Source: Betaproteobacteria bacterium
Lineage (GTDB): Bacteria > Pseudomonadota > Gammaproteobacteria > Burkholderiales > Burkholderiaceae_C
Assembly: GCA_016704535.1 (NCBI GenBank)
Contig: JADIZZ010000023.1
Span: forward strand, 372,001 to 436,000
Length of the DNA stretch: 64,000 nt
Direction: 5' to 3'
Shown here: one piece after another, positions 26,179-36,555 of the stretch
How the letters are laid out: every line of letters starts with the position of its first letter
Position numbering within the stretch: position 1 is the first letter of the stretch
Made by a program: the position numbers and the translations under genes
The notes under the pieces: model-generated
What the model was told of the DNA's origin: nothing
The model's input: the letters and a program-made list of their open reading frames with translations, nothing else
Databases searched by the model: none

Positions 26179-27243
26179 TCAGTTCACCAGCTGCGCCAGT
26201 TCGCCGCTGGCATAGCGGCGCGCCACGTCGGCCAGCGGCAGCGGCTTGATCTTCGCCGCCTGGCCTTCGCAGCCGAACTCGACGTAACGCTGGCGGCAGA
26301 TCTGCTTGGCCGCTTCACGGGCCGGCTTGAGCCAGTCGCGGGCGTCGAATTTGTCGGGGTTCTCGAACAGGTACTTGCGCACCGCGGCCGTCATCGCCAG
26401 GCGGATGTCGGTGTCGATGTTGATCTTGCGCACGCCGTACTTGATGGCGCGCTGGATCTCCTCGACCGGCACGCCATAGGTCTCTTTCATCTTGCCACCG
26501 TACTGGTTGATGGTGGCCAGAAGATCTTGCGGCACGCTGGAGCTGCCGTGCATCACCAGGTGGGTGTTGGGGATGCGGGCGTTGATCTCCATGATGCGGC
26601 TGATGGCCAGCGTCTCGCCCGTGGGCTTGCGGCTGAACTTGTAGGCGCCGTGGCTGGTGCCGATGGCGATGGCCAGCGCGTCGAGTTGGGTGCGCTTGAC
26701 GAAGTCGGCCGCTTGCTCGGGATCGGTCAGCAGCTGCTCGCGCGTCATCGTGGCGTCGGTGCCGTGGCCGTCTTCCTTGTCGCCCTTCATGGTCTCCAGG
26801 CTGCCCAGGCAGCCGAGTTCACCTTCGACGGTGACGCCCAGGGCGTGCGCCATGTCGACCACCTTGCGCGTGACGTCGACGTTGTAGTCGTAGCTGGCGA
26901 TGGTCTTGCCGTCGCCTTCCAGGCTGCCGTCCATCATCACCGAGCTGAAGCCCAGGGCGATGGCGCCCTTGCAGACGTCGGGGCTCTGGCCGTGGTCCTG
27001 GTGCATGACCAGGGGCACCTGCGGCCAGCTCTCGATGGCGGCCTGGATCAGGTGCTTGATGAAGGGCTCGCCGGCGTACTTGCGGGCACCGGCGCTGGCC
27101 TGCAGGATGACCGGTGCGCCCACCTCGGCCGCGGCGCTCATCACCGCCTGCACCTGCTCGAGGTTGTTGACGTTGAAGGCCGGAATGCCGTAACCGTGCT
27201 CGGCGGCGTGATCGAGCAGCTGGCGCATCGAAACGAGGGGCAT
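26179..27243 (-). CDS. fba: class II fructose-bisphosphate aldolase
   Basis: Zinc aldolase splitting or joining fructose-1,6-bisphosphate in glycolysis and gluconeogenesis. The 354-residue product shows MPLVSMRQLLDHA at the start, the zinc histidines in MHQDHGQSP, GTSHGAYKF and the long C-terminal region with INIDTDIRLAMTAAVRKYL. It is the last gene of the pgk-maeB-ppdK-pyk-fba set on the minus strand. Confidence 0.97.
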   Translation of the reverse strand: MPLVSMRQLLDHAAEHGYGIPAFNVNNLEQVQAVMSAAAEVGAPVILQASAGARKYAGEPFIKHLIQAAIESWPQVPLVMHQDHGQSPDVCKGAIALGFSSVMMDGSLEGDGKTIASYDYNVDVTRKVVDMAHALGVTVEGELGCLGSLETMKGDKEDGHGTDATMTREQLLTDPEQAADFVKRTQLDALAIAIGTSHGAYKFSRKPTGETLAISRIMEINARIPNTHLVMHGSSSVPQDLLATINQYGGKMKETYGVPVEEIQRAIKYGVRKINIDTDIRLAMTAAVRKYLFENPDKFDARDWLKPAREAAKQICRQRYVEFGCEGQAAKIKPLPLADVARRYASGELAQLVN

Positions 27244-27359
27244 GGAAGTCTCCGAGAGTGAGGGGGGAGGAAATGGGTGCCGGCGAGGGCCCGGCGTAAC
27301 CAGGCTGAAACTGCTGCCCCGAATTTTATGCCCCCTCCCGCATCACGCGGGCCCCGCGC

Positions 27360-28790
27360 TCACTTCACCTGGCAAACCTTCAGCATGTTGGTGCCGCCCG
27401 GGTAGCCCATGGGCTCGCCGCAGGTGATGGCGTAGGTGTCGCCGGGCTTGAGCACGCCGCGCGACACCAGCACCTGCTCGGCCTCGGCCAGCGCCTCGTC
27501 GCGCTCGTCGTGCGTGGGCATCAGGATGGGTTGCACGTTGCGGTAAAGCGCCATGCGGCGCTCGGCGTTGTGCTTGTGCGTCAGGCCGAAGATCGGCACC
27601 TTGATGTTGTGCCGGCTCATCCACAGCGCGGTGCTGCCGCTCTCGGTCAGCGCGATGATGGCCTTGCAGCCCAGGTGGTGGGCGGTGAACAGAGCGCCCA
27701 TCGCGATGCTCTGGTCGATGCGCCCGAAGTGGCGCTGCATGAAGTCGTTCTTGAAGTCGACCTCGTCGGCACGTTCGGCTTCCAGCGCGATGGCGGCCAT
27801 CTGCTCGACGGTCTCCACCGGGTACTTGCCCGCCGCCGTCTCGGCGCTGAGCATCACGGCGTCGGTGCCGTCGAGCACGGCGTTGGCGACGTCGCTGACC
27901 TCGGCGCGCGTGGGCACCGGCGCCAGGATCATGCTTTCCATCATCTGGGTCGCGGTGATGGCCACCTTGTCCATCTCGCGCGCCATGCGGATCATGCGTT
28001 TCTGCAGCGCCGGCACCGCCGCGTTGCCCACTTCCACCGCCAGGTCGCCGCGCGCGACCATGATGCCGTCGCTGGCCTTGAGAATGGCCTCGAGGTGCGG
28101 GATGGCCTCGCTGCGCTCGATCTTGGCGATCATCGCCGGCTTGTGGCGCATCGGCTCACCGGCCACGTTGGCCAGCTGGCGCGCCATCTCCATATCGGTG
28201 GCGTTCTTCGGAAAGCTCACCGCCAGGTACTCGCACTGGAAGGCCATCGCGGTCTTGATGTCCTCCATGTCCTTGGCCGTGAGCGCCGGCGCCGTGAGGC
28301 CGCCGCCGGCCTTGTTGATGCCCTTGTTGTTGCTCAGCTCGCCGCCCAGCACGACCTTCGTGTGCACCTGCTCGCCGCGCACGGTCTCCACCGTCAGCTT
28401 GATGAGGCCATCGTTGAGCAGCAGCGTGTCGCCGGGGCGCACGTCGCGCGGCAGTTCCTTGTAGTCGAGGCCAACGATGTCGACCGTGCCGGGTTCGGTG
28501 CGCTGCGCGTCAAGCACGAAGGCCGCGCCCGGCTGCAGCATCACCTTGCCTTCGGCAAACTTGCCGACGCGGATCTTCGGGCCCTGCAGGTCGGCCATCA
28601 GCGCCACCGGCTTGCCGACCTTGGCCGCCACGTCGCGCACCAGGGTCGCACGGGCAATGTGATCGGCGGCCGTGCCGTGGCTGAAGTTCAGGCGCACCAC
28701 GTCGACGCCGGCGCGCAGCAGGCGTTCCAGCACCTCGGGGTCGCTGGACGCGGGGCCGAGGGTGGCGACGATCTTGGTGGCTCGGGTCAT
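27360..28790 (-). CDS. pyk: pyruvate kinase
   Basis: PEP + ADP to pyruvate + ATP. The 476-residue enzyme has VVRLNFSHG (32-40), the lid domain, GIMVARGDLAVEVG (about 240), TQMMESM and MLSAETAAGKYPVE. It is followed by fba after 116 bp. A pyruvate phosphate dikinase gene lies immediately upstream, so opposing PEP/pyruvate enzymes are neighbours. Confidence 0.97.
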   Translation of the reverse strand: MTRATKIVATLGPASSDPEVLERLLRAGVDVVRLNFSHGTAADHIARATLVRDVAAKVGKPVALMADLQGPKIRVGKFAEGKVMLQPGAAFVLDAQRTEPGTVDIVGLDYKELPRDVRPGDTLLLNDGLIKLTVETVRGEQVHTKVVLGGELSNNKGINKAGGGLTAPALTAKDMEDIKTAMAFQCEYLAVSFPKNATDMEMARQLANVAGEPMRHKPAMIAKIERSEAIPHLEAILKASDGIMVARGDLAVEVGNAAVPALQKRMIRMAREMDKVAITATQMMESMILAPVPTRAEVSDVANAVLDGTDAVMLSAETAAGKYPVETVEQMAAIALEAERADEVDFKNDFMQRHFGRIDQSIAMGALFTAHHLGCKAIIALTESGSTALWMSRHNIKVPIFGLTHKHNAERRMALYRNVQPILMPTHDERDEALAEAEQVLVSRGVLKPGDTYAITCGEPMGYPGGTNMLKVCQVK

Positions 28791-28887
28791 GGGGCGGCGC
28801 TCCGGTGCGATGCAGCGCCGGATTATGGGCGCCGTGCCCCGGCCCGAGTTACGGCGGCGTTACCGCAGCGCGGCCGCCGCCGCGAGA

Positions 28888-31615
28888 TCAGGCCTCGATC
28901 GCCGCCTGCGCCGCGGCCAGCCGCGCGATCGGCACGCGGAAAGGCGAGCAGCTCACGTAGTCCAGCCCCGCGCGGTGGAAGAAGGCCACCGAGGCCGGGT
29001 CGCCGCCGTGTTCACCGCACACGCCCACCTCGATGTCGGGCCGCACCGAACGCCCCTTCTCCACCGCCATGGCCACCAGCAGGCCCACGCCCTTCTGGTC
29101 GATGGACCGGAAGGGATCGTGCTCGTAGATGCCCTGCTTCAGATAGTCGGGCAGGAACTTGCCGGCATCGTCGCGCGAGAAGCCCATCGTCATCTGCGTC
29201 AGGTCGTTGGTGCCGAAGCTGAAGAACTCGGCCTGACGGCCGATGCTGTCGGCGATCAGCGCGGCGCGCGGCGTCTCGATCATCGTGCCCAGCATGTAGT
29301 GCAGCGTCTCGCCGCGCTCGGCAAACACCTTCGCGGCGGTGGCGCGTATCACCGCGGCCTGGGCGTTGAACTCACGCACCGTGCCCACCAGCGGCACCAT
29401 GATCTCCGCCTTGACGACGATGCCATTGGCCTGCATGTTGAGACCGGCCTCGAAGATGGCGCGCGCCTGCATCTCGGTGATCTCGGGATAGGTGATGCCC
29501 AGCCGGCAACCGCGGTGGCCGAGCATGGGGTTGAACTCGTGCAGCTCTTCCACGCGCATGCGGATCTTGCCGGCCGAGACCTTCATCTCGCGCGCCATCG
29601 CGGCCTGTCCGGCGTCGTCGTGCGGCACGAACTCGTGCAGCGGCGGGTCGAGCAGGCGGATGGTGACGGGCAGCCCGTTCATCTCGCGGAACAGGCCTTC
29701 GAAGTCGCCGCGCTGGATGGGCAGCAGCTTGGCCAGCGCCTTGCGGCGGCCGGCCTCGTCGTCGGCCAGGATCATCTCGCGCACGGCAACGATGCGTTCA
29801 CCCTCGAAGAACATGTGCTCGGTGCGGGCCAGGCCGATGCCGGTGGCGCCGAAGTTGCGCGCCACGCGGGCATCCTCGGGCGTGTCGGCGTTGGCGCGCA
29901 CCTCCAGGCGCATGTAGCGGTCGGCCAGCGCCATCAGCGCGCCGAAGTCGCCGCTGAGCTCGGCTTCCTTGGTCGACACCTGGCCGGCATAGACCTCGCC
30001 GGTGGAGCCGTTGAGAGAGATCCAGTCGCCCTCGCCGTAGACCTTGTCGTCCACCGTCATCGTGCGCGCCTTGTAGTCGACGTGCACCGCGCCGGCGCCC
30101 GAGACGCAGCACTTGCCCATGCCCCGCGCCACCACGGCAGCGTGCGAGGTCATGCCGCCCCGCGCGGTGAGGATGCCCTTGGCGACACTCATGCCACGCA
30201 GGTCTTCGGGCGAGGTCTCCTGGCGCACCAGGATCACGTCCCTGCCCTGCTTGGCCCATTCCTCGGCTTCGTCGGCGAAGAACACCACCTGCCCGGTGGC
30301 CGCACCCGGCGATGCCGGCAGACCACGGGCGATGACGGCCGCTGCCTTCAGCGCGACGGGGTCGAAGATCGGGTGCAGCAGGTCGTTCAGGCGGTCGGGG
30401 CTGACACGTTGCAGCGCCGTCTTCTCGTCGATCATGCCCTGCTGCAGCATCTCCATCGCGATGCGCACCATGGCCGCGCCGGTGCGCTTGCCGTTGCGCG
30501 TCTGCAGCATCCACAGCTTGCCTTCCTGGATCGTGAACTCCAGGTCCTGCATGTCCTTGAAGTGGTTCTCCAGCGTCGTCTCGGCGTGCAGCAGCTGTCG
30601 GTAGATGTCGGGCATCAGTTCTTCCAGCGACGGGTAGTTGCGCACGCCGATCCTCTTCGCTGACCAGCGCCAGTTGCGCCCAGCGGCGCGAACCCACCAG
30701 CGACACCTGCTGCGGCGTGCGGATGCCGGCCACCACGTCCTCGCCCTGCGCGTTGACCAGGAACTCGCCGTTGAAGAGGTCTTCGCCGGTGCCGGCGTCA
30801 CGCGAGAAAGCCACGCCGGTGGCGCTGCTGTTGCCGAGGTTGCCGAAGACCATGGCCTGCACGTTGACCGCCGTGCCCCAGCTCTGCGGGATGTCGTTGA
30901 GCTCGCGGTAGACACGGGCGCGGTCGTTGTTCCAGCTCTCGAAGACAGCCACCACGGCGCCCCAGAGCTGCTCCCACGGGTCGGTGGGAAAGTCGCGCCC
31001 GATGCGGGCGCGGATCAGGCCCTTGAACCGCGTCACGAGTTCCTGCAGGTCCGAGGTCTCCAGATCGGTGTCGAGCCTGGCGCCCTTCTTGTCCTTGACC
31101 ATGTCGATGATGACTTCGAAGGGGTCGTGGTCCTCCTTCGAGACGGGCTTGAGGCCCATCACCACGTCGCCGTACATCTGCACGAAGCGGCGGTAACTGT
31201 CCCAGGCAAAGCGCTCGTTGCCGGTCTTGGCGGCCAGGCCGATCACGGCCTCGTCGTTGAGGCCGAGGTTGAGGATGGTGTCCATCATGCCGGGCATGGA
31301 CGCCCGTGCGCCCGAGCGCACCGACAGCAGCAGCGGGTCGGCGGCGTTGCCGAAGGTCTTGCCCATCTGCTGCTCGACGAAGGCCACGCCCTGCATCACC
31401 TCGGCCTCGATGAGCTTCAGCGCCGCCGCCTTGCCCTGCTCGGTGAACACCGTGCAGGCCTCGGTGCTGATGGTGAAACCCGAGGGCACGGTGATGCCCA
31501 GGCGGCACATCTCGGCCAGGTTCGCGCCCTTGCCGCCAAGCAGGTTCTTCATCGAGGCCGCGCCTTCGGTGCGCGCGGCGCCAAACAGGTAGACGTATTT
31601 CGACTGCGAACTCAT
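28888..31615 (-). pseudogene. ppdK: pyruvate, phosphate dikinase, frameshifted by one base
   Basis: Would interconvert pyruvate + ATP + Pi and PEP + AMP + PPi. The N-terminal part is read from ATG 31615 (QSKYVYLFGAARTEGAA, GGKGANLAEM) to about 30650; the C-terminal part, in another frame, runs from about 30645 (NYPSLEELMPDIYRQLL) to the stop at 28888 and carries the phospho-histidine region GGMTSHAAVVARGMGK and the PEP site VCGEHGGDP. The switch falls in GAGGATCGGCGTGCGC (read on the coding strand): one extra G/C near 30646-30649 explains it, since removing it gives an unbroken ~908-codon gene of normal family length. All catalytic regions otherwise look intact, so a sequencing error or a very recent mutation is likely. 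Confidence 0.9.
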
Positions 31616-31684
31616 GACCCCATCTCCAGTCCTTGATGCACACCGCCAGCGTAGGCCTGCGGTGGCGTCAAGGTTTGTCGAAGG

Positions 31685-34015
31685 TCAAGTTCGCTCTGCC
31701 GTCGCAGCGGCGTCGGCCACCGCGAGCGCCGTCATGTTGACGATGCGACGCACCGTCGAAGAAGGCGTCAGGATATGCACCGGGCTGGCCGCGCCCAGCA
31801 GGATCGGCCCCACCGTGACGCCGTGGCCGCCGGTCATCTTCAGCACGTTGAAGAGGATGTTGGCGGCGTCCAGGTTGGGCAATACCAGCAGGTTGGCCGA
31901 ACCACTGAGCGTCGACTCGGGCAGGTAGCCGTGGCGCACCGCCTCGGACAGGGCCGCGTCGCCCTGCATCTCGCCGTCGCTTTCCACGCCGACCGGCGCA
32001 CGTTCGCGGAACAACCGGTTCGCCTCGCGCATGCGCTGCGCCGCCGGGCGTGTCGACGAGCCGAAGTTCGAGTGCGACAGGAAGGCCACCTTGGGCGGCA
32101 CGCCGAAGCGCTGCACCTCGGCCGCGGCCATCAAGGCGATGTCGGCCAGTTCCTCGGCGCTGGGCTCCTCGTTGACGAAGGTGTCGGTGATGAAGAGCGT
32201 GTGCTGGTCGAGCATCAGCGCGTTCATCGCCGCCATCGTGCGTGCGCCGGGCTTGCGGCCGATGACGTTGCGCACATGGTCGAGGTGGCTGTCGTAGCGG
32301 CCCACCAGGCCGCAGACCATGGCGTCGGCCTCGCCCCGGCGCAGCATGAGCGTGGAGATCAGCGTGTTGCTGCGCCGCACCGCGGCCTTGGCGACCTCGG
32401 GCGTGACGCCTTCGCGCGCCATCAGCCCGCGGTAGGTCTCCCAGTACTCGCGGAAGCGCGGGTCGTTCTCGGGGTCGCAGATGTCGAAGTCGCGGCCCAC
32501 CTGCAGGCGCAGGCCGGCGCGTTCGATGCGCATCTTCACCACCTCGGGCCGGCCGACCAGGATGGGCCGGGCCAGGTCTTCGTCCAGCACCACCTGCACG
32601 GCACGCAGCACCCGTTCGTCCTCGCCCTCCGCGTAGACCACGCGCGCGGCGCCCGTTTGGTGGAAGGCCTTGGCGGCGGCGAAGACGGGGCGCATGAACA
32701 TGCCCGTCTGGTAGACGAAGCGGCCCAGGCTCTGGCGGTAGGCTTCGAGATCGGCGATGGGGCGCGTGGCCACGCCCGACTCGGCAGCGGCCTTGGCCAC
32801 GGCCGGCGCGATGCGCAGGATGAGCCGCACGTCGAAGGGCGTGGGGATGATGTAGTCGGGCCCGAAGCTCAACTCCTTCCCCTGGTAGGCGGCGGCCACC
32901 TCGTCGCTGGCCTCGGCCTTGGCCAGTGCCGCGATCTCGCGCACGCAGGCCAACTTCATGGCTTCGGTGATCTTCGTCGCACCGCAGTCCAGCGCGCCGC
33001 GGAAGATGTAGGGGAAACACAGGACGTTGTTGACCTGGTTCGGGTAGTCGCTGCGGCCCGTGGCGATGATGCAGTCGGGGCGCGCGGCCTTGGCCAGTTC
33101 GGGGCGGATCTCGGGCTCGGGGTTGGCCAGCGCCAGGATGATGGGCTTGCTGGCCATGCTGACCACCATGTCCACGCTCAGCACGCCGGCGGCGCTGCAG
33201 CCGAGGAAGACGTCGGCGCCCTTGACCACGTCGGCCAGCGTGCGCGCGTCGGTCTTCTGGCAGTAGCGGTGCTTGCTCTCGTCGAGCTTGCCGCTCTTCG
33301 TGTCTTCGCGCTCGGCGTGGATCACGCCCTTGCTGTCGCAGACGAAGATGTGCTCGCGCTTGACGCCCAGGCCCACCATCACGTCCAGGCAGGCGATGGC
33401 CGCCGCGCCGGCGCCGCTGACGGCGAGCTTGATGTCGCCGATCTGCTTGCCCACCAGTTCCAGGCCGTTGAGCAGCGCTGCGCTGCTGATGATGGCCGTG
33501 CCGTGCTGGTCGTCGTGGAACACGGGGATGTTCATGCGCTCGCGCAGCTTCTTCTCGATGTAGAAGCACTCGGGCGCCTTGATGTCTTCCAGGTTCACGC
33601 CGCCCAGCGTGGGCTCCAGCGCGGCGATGATCTCGACCAGCTTGTCGGGGTCGCGCTCGGCCAGTTCGATGTCGAAGACATCGATGCCGGCGAACTTCTT
33701 GAACAGGCAGCCCTTGCCCTCCATCACCGGCTTGCCGGCCAGCGGGCCGATGTCGCCCAGGCCCAGCACCGCCGTGCCGTTGGTGACCACGCCCACGAGG
33801 TTGCCGCGACTGGTGTATTCGTGGGCCAGCGTGGGGTCTTCCTCGATGGCCAGGCAGGCGTAGGCCACGCCGGGCGAGTAGGCCAGGCTCAGGTCGCGCT
33901 GGTTGGACAGCGGCTTGGTGGGCGTGACGCTGATCTTGCCGCGCGTGGGGGCACGGTGGTATTCGAGTGCGGCTTCACGCAGGGCTTGTTCGGCGTCGGA
34001 GAGTTTCTTGGACAC
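31685..34015 (-). CDS. maeB: NADP-dependent malic enzyme with C-terminal phosphotransacetylase-like domain
   Basis: Oxidative decarboxylation of malate to pyruvate. The 776-residue size and two-part design match MaeB: malic enzyme domain (about 1-420) with SLAYSPGVAYACL, VVTNGTAVLGLGDIGPLAG and the NADP-domain VSGAGAAAIACLD; phosphate acetyl/butyryl-transferase-like domain (about 430-776) with MFMRPVFAAAK and VLPNLDAANILFN. The latter is usually regulatory. It lies between pgk and ppdK on the minus strand. Confidence 0.96.
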   Translation of the reverse strand: MSKKLSDAEQALREAALEYHRAPTRGKISVTPTKPLSNQRDLSLAYSPGVAYACLAIEEDPTLAHEYTSRGNLVGVVTNGTAVLGLGDIGPLAGKPVMEGKGCLFKKFAGIDVFDIELAERDPDKLVEIIAALEPTLGGVNLEDIKAPECFYIEKKLRERMNIPVFHDDQHGTAIISSAALLNGLELVGKQIGDIKLAVSGAGAAAIACLDVMVGLGVKREHIFVCDSKGVIHAEREDTKSGKLDESKHRYCQKTDARTLADVVKGADVFLGCSAAGVLSVDMVVSMASKPIILALANPEPEIRPELAKAARPDCIIATGRSDYPNQVNNVLCFPYIFRGALDCGATKITEAMKLACVREIAALAKAEASDEVAAAYQGKELSFGPDYIIPTPFDVRLILRIAPAVAKAAAESGVATRPIADLEAYRQSLGRFVYQTGMFMRPVFAAAKAFHQTGAARVVYAEGEDERVLRAVQVVLDEDLARPILVGRPEVVKMRIERAGLRLQVGRDFDICDPENDPRFREYWETYRGLMAREGVTPEVAKAAVRRSNTLISTLMLRRGEADAMVCGLVGRYDSHLDHVRNVIGRKPGARTMAAMNALMLDQHTLFITDTFVNEEPSAEELADIALMAAAEVQRFGVPPKVAFLSHSNFGSSTRPAAQRMREANRLFRERAPVGVESDGEMQGDAALSEAVRHGYLPESTLSGSANLLVLPNLDAANILFNVLKMTGGHGVTVGPILLGAASPVHILTPSSTVRRIVNMTALAVADAAATAERT

Positions 34016-34104
34016 GCTTGTCTCCAGGGCAGGGTTGTTATGCCCGGGAGGTTAGCGCCGAATTGCCAGGTCCGGCACATCGGCCGGCGCAAAGGAAGGC
34101 GCCG

Positions 34105-35298
34105 TCAGCCCGCAGCGCGCCGGCTCAGGATCTCGAAAGCGGGCAGCGTCTTGCCTTCCAGCACTTCCAGGAAGGCACCGCCCCCGGTGCTGATATAGCC
34201 CACATCCTTCTCGATGCCGTACTTGGCAATCGCCGCCAGCGTGTCGCCACCACCAGCAATGCTGAAGGCCGGACTGGCAGCAATGGCGCGCGCCAGCGTC
34301 TCGGTGCCATGCGCGAAGGCGTCGAACTCGAACACGCCCACCGGGCCGTTCCAGACGATGGTGCCGGCGGCCAGCAGCTGCTGGGCCAGCAGCGCGGCCG
34401 TCTGCGGGCCGATGTCGAGGATGAGATCGTCGTCGGCAACGTCGGTCGCCGCCTTCACGGTGGCTTCGGCGTCGGCGGCGAAGCGCTTGGCTACCACGAC
34501 GTCGGTGGGTATGGGCACCGCGGCGCCGCGGGCCTTCATGACGTCGATGACCGCCTTCGCCTCGTTCAGGAGGTCGGGTTCGGCCAGGCTCTTGCCGATC
34601 TTCAGCCCGGCGGCCAGCATGAAGGTGTTGGCGATGCCGCCGCCGACGATCAGGCCGTCGACCTTGGCCGACAGGGCCTTCAGGATCGTCAGCTTCGTGC
34701 TGACCTTGCTGCCGGCGACGATGGCCACCAGCGGCCGCTTCGGGTGGGCCAGCGCGGCGGTGACGGCGTCGATCTCGGCTGCCAGCAGCGGGCCGGCGCA
34801 GGCAATGGGCGCGTACTGCGCGATGCCGTAGGTGCTGGCCTCGGCGCGGTGCGCGGTGCCGAAGGCGTCGTGCACGAAGATGTCGCACAGCGCGGCCATC
34901 TTGCGGGCCAGCGTCTCGTCGTTCTTCTTCTCGCCCTTGTTGATGCGGCAGTTCTCCAGCAGCACCACGTGGCCGGGCGCCACCGTCACGCCATCCACCC
35001 AGTTGGAAACCAGCGGCACTTCGAAACCCAGCAGTTCGCCCAGGCGCTTGGCCACCGGGGCCAGGCTGTCTTCGGGCTTGAACTGGCCTTCGGTCGGGCG
35101 GCCCAGGTGGCTGGTCACCATCACCGCGGCGCCGGCCTGCATCGCCATCTGGATGCAGGGCACGCTGGCGCGGATGCGCGTGTCTTCGGTGATGTTCCCG
35201 GCGTCGTCCTGCGGCACGTTGAGGTCGGCGCGGATGAACACCCGCTTGCCGGCAACGGCACCCTGGGCGATGAGGTCGGTCAGGCGCTTCACGTTCAT
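34105..35298 (-). CDS. pgk: phosphoglycerate kinase
   Basis: 1,3-bisphosphoglycerate + ADP to 3-phosphoglycerate + ATP. The 397-residue product begins with VFIRADLNVPQDD after a short leader, has TSHLGRP, and ends with the nucleotide loop STGGGAFLEVLEGK. A good ribosome site (AGGAG, 7 bp before ATG 35298) sets the start. It is the first gene of the central carbon cluster; gapA, often upstream in relatives, is not here. Confidence 0.97.
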   Translation of the reverse strand: MNVKRLTDLIAQGAVAGKRVFIRADLNVPQDDAGNITEDTRIRASVPCIQMAMQAGAAVMVTSHLGRPTEGQFKPEDSLAPVAKRLGELLGFEVPLVSNWVDGVTVAPGHVVLLENCRINKGEKKNDETLARKMAALCDIFVHDAFGTAHRAEASTYGIAQYAPIACAGPLLAAEIDAVTAALAHPKRPLVAIVAGSKVSTKLTILKALSAKVDGLIVGGGIANTFMLAAGLKIGKSLAEPDLLNEAKAVIDVMKARGAAVPIPTDVVVAKRFAADAEATVKAATDVADDDLILDIGPQTAALLAQQLLAAGTIVWNGPVGVFEFDAFAHGTETLARAIAASPAFSIAGGGDTLAAIAKYGIEKDVGYISTGGGAFLEVLEGKTLPAFEILSRRAAG

Positions 35299-35350
35299 CC
35301 GGATCTCCTGGAGATTGAAAAATCAGTCTTGGATGATATTCCGTGCGGGC

Positions 35351-35680
35351 TCACCAGCCTAGCCCCAGGCGCAGCGGCAGCAACACCGCCATGCCGACCA
35401 GGATGGTGCCCAAAATGCCGCGTCGCCACCAGAACCAGGCCGCGCCGGCGGCCACGGCGAACAGGCGCGCGTCCTGCCAGGTGCCAATGAGCTGGCCCTG
35501 CAGCATCACGACTTCCGGCACCACCACCGCGGCCATCGCGGCCAGCGGTGCGTAACGCAGGCCCTGGCGCAGCCAGCCGGGTATCGGCACCTCGCGTTCG
35601 GTGAGAAAGAAGAAGCCGCGCGTGAAGATGGTGATCACCGTCAGGCCCAGCACCGCGATGACCGCTTCCCAGGTGCCCAT
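35351..35680 (-). CDS. azlD: AzlD-type branched-chain amino acid exporter subunit
   Basis: A 109-residue membrane protein with about four helices, starting MGTWEAVIAVLGLTVITIFTRG and containing LRYAPLAAMAAVVVPEV, typical of AzlD (small subunit of AzlCD/BrnFE-type exporters). Its start codon shares one base with the azlC stop (TGATG), so the pair is translationally coupled. Confidence 0.9.
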   Translation of the reverse strand: MGTWEAVIAVLGLTVITIFTRGFFFLTEREVPIPGWLRQGLRYAPLAAMAAVVVPEVVMLQGQLIGTWQDARLFAVAAGAAWFWWRRGILGTILVGMAVLLPLRLGLGW

Positions 35681-36423
35681 CAGGTGCGATCGTCCAGCGG
35701 GATCGCGCGCCGCGGCGTGCCGTGGTCGATCAGCAGCCCCATCGCCACCGCCGCGGCGATGGCCACCACGATGTTCAGCTTGAAGGGCAGCGCGTAGGCG
35801 GCCACCGCGGCACAGGCGGCCACGCCGGCGGCCACCGAAGTGGCCTTGTCGGTCACCAGCGACAACCCCACGCCCAGCAGCGCCAGCGTGCCGGCAAAGC
35901 CCACGCCCCAATGCACGGGCACCACGTCGGCCAGGAAGATGCCCGTGAGCGCCGGCACCTGCCAGGCGGTCCAGTTGCACGCCACGCCGCCCCAGAAATA
36001 GGGCAGTTGCACCTCGGGTTCGGGCTTGGGCTCGGGAAAGCGGCGCATGAACATCACGTAGTTCAGGTCGGCAGTCAGGTAGGCCAGACGCAGCCGATGA
36101 CCCAGCGGGTAGCCGATGAAGTAGGCACGCCACTGCGCGCTGAAGATCACGAATCGCAGGTTCACGCACAGCGCCGTGGCCCACACCACCCACAGCGGCG
36201 CCCCACTGCTCATCAGCGGCAGCACCGCCAGCTGGGCGCTGCCGGCGAAGACCAGCAGCGACATCAGCACCATCACCGCCAGCGGCAAGCCACTGTTGCC
36301 CATGGCCACGCCAGTGATCAGGCCCCAGGCGCCGATGCCGATGGCCGTGCCCAGCATCTCGCGCGCACCACGGGCAAATTCGGGATGACGCCAGATGGGC
36401 GCGGGGTACGGGGGCGGATTCAC
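35680..36423 (-). CDS. azlC: AzlC-type branched-chain amino acid exporter subunit
   Basis: A 247-residue polytopic inner-membrane protein with PEFARGAREMLGTAIGIGAWGLITGVAMG at the start (AzlC signature region) and about five to seven membrane helices. With azlD it should form an amino acid export system. No Lrp-type regulator is adjacent. The start is ATG 36423. Confidence 0.92.
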   Translation of the reverse strand: MNPPPYPAPIWRHPEFARGAREMLGTAIGIGAWGLITGVAMGNSGLPLAVMVLMSLLVFAGSAQLAVLPLMSSGAPLWVVWATALCVNLRFVIFSAQWRAYFIGYPLGHRLRLAYLTADLNYVMFMRRFPEPKPEPEVQLPYFWGGVACNWTAWQVPALTGIFLADVVPVHWGVGFAGTLALLGVGLSLVTDKATSVAAGVAACAAVAAYALPFKLNIVVAIAAAVAMGLLIDHGTPRRAIPLDDRT

Positions 36424-36555
36424 CCCGCGATTGTCGTCAGCGCATGTCGCGGGGGCGCGACGCCTTCAGCGGGGCGCGCAACGCCGCCGCGGCAGTTCAG
36501 GCCAAGCTCGTGCTCAGGGTCAGCGACGGGCTTTGGCTGTACTCACTGCCAGGCG

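Noticed and set aside
27510..29222. 570-codon plus-strand ORF opposite pyk
   Set aside because: Antisense shadow of pyruvate kinase; composition is His/Arg/Gln-rich with no motif.
31775..34198. 807-codon plus-strand ORF opposite maeB
   Set aside because: Antisense shadow of malic enzyme; no domain, and the real gene is unmistakable.
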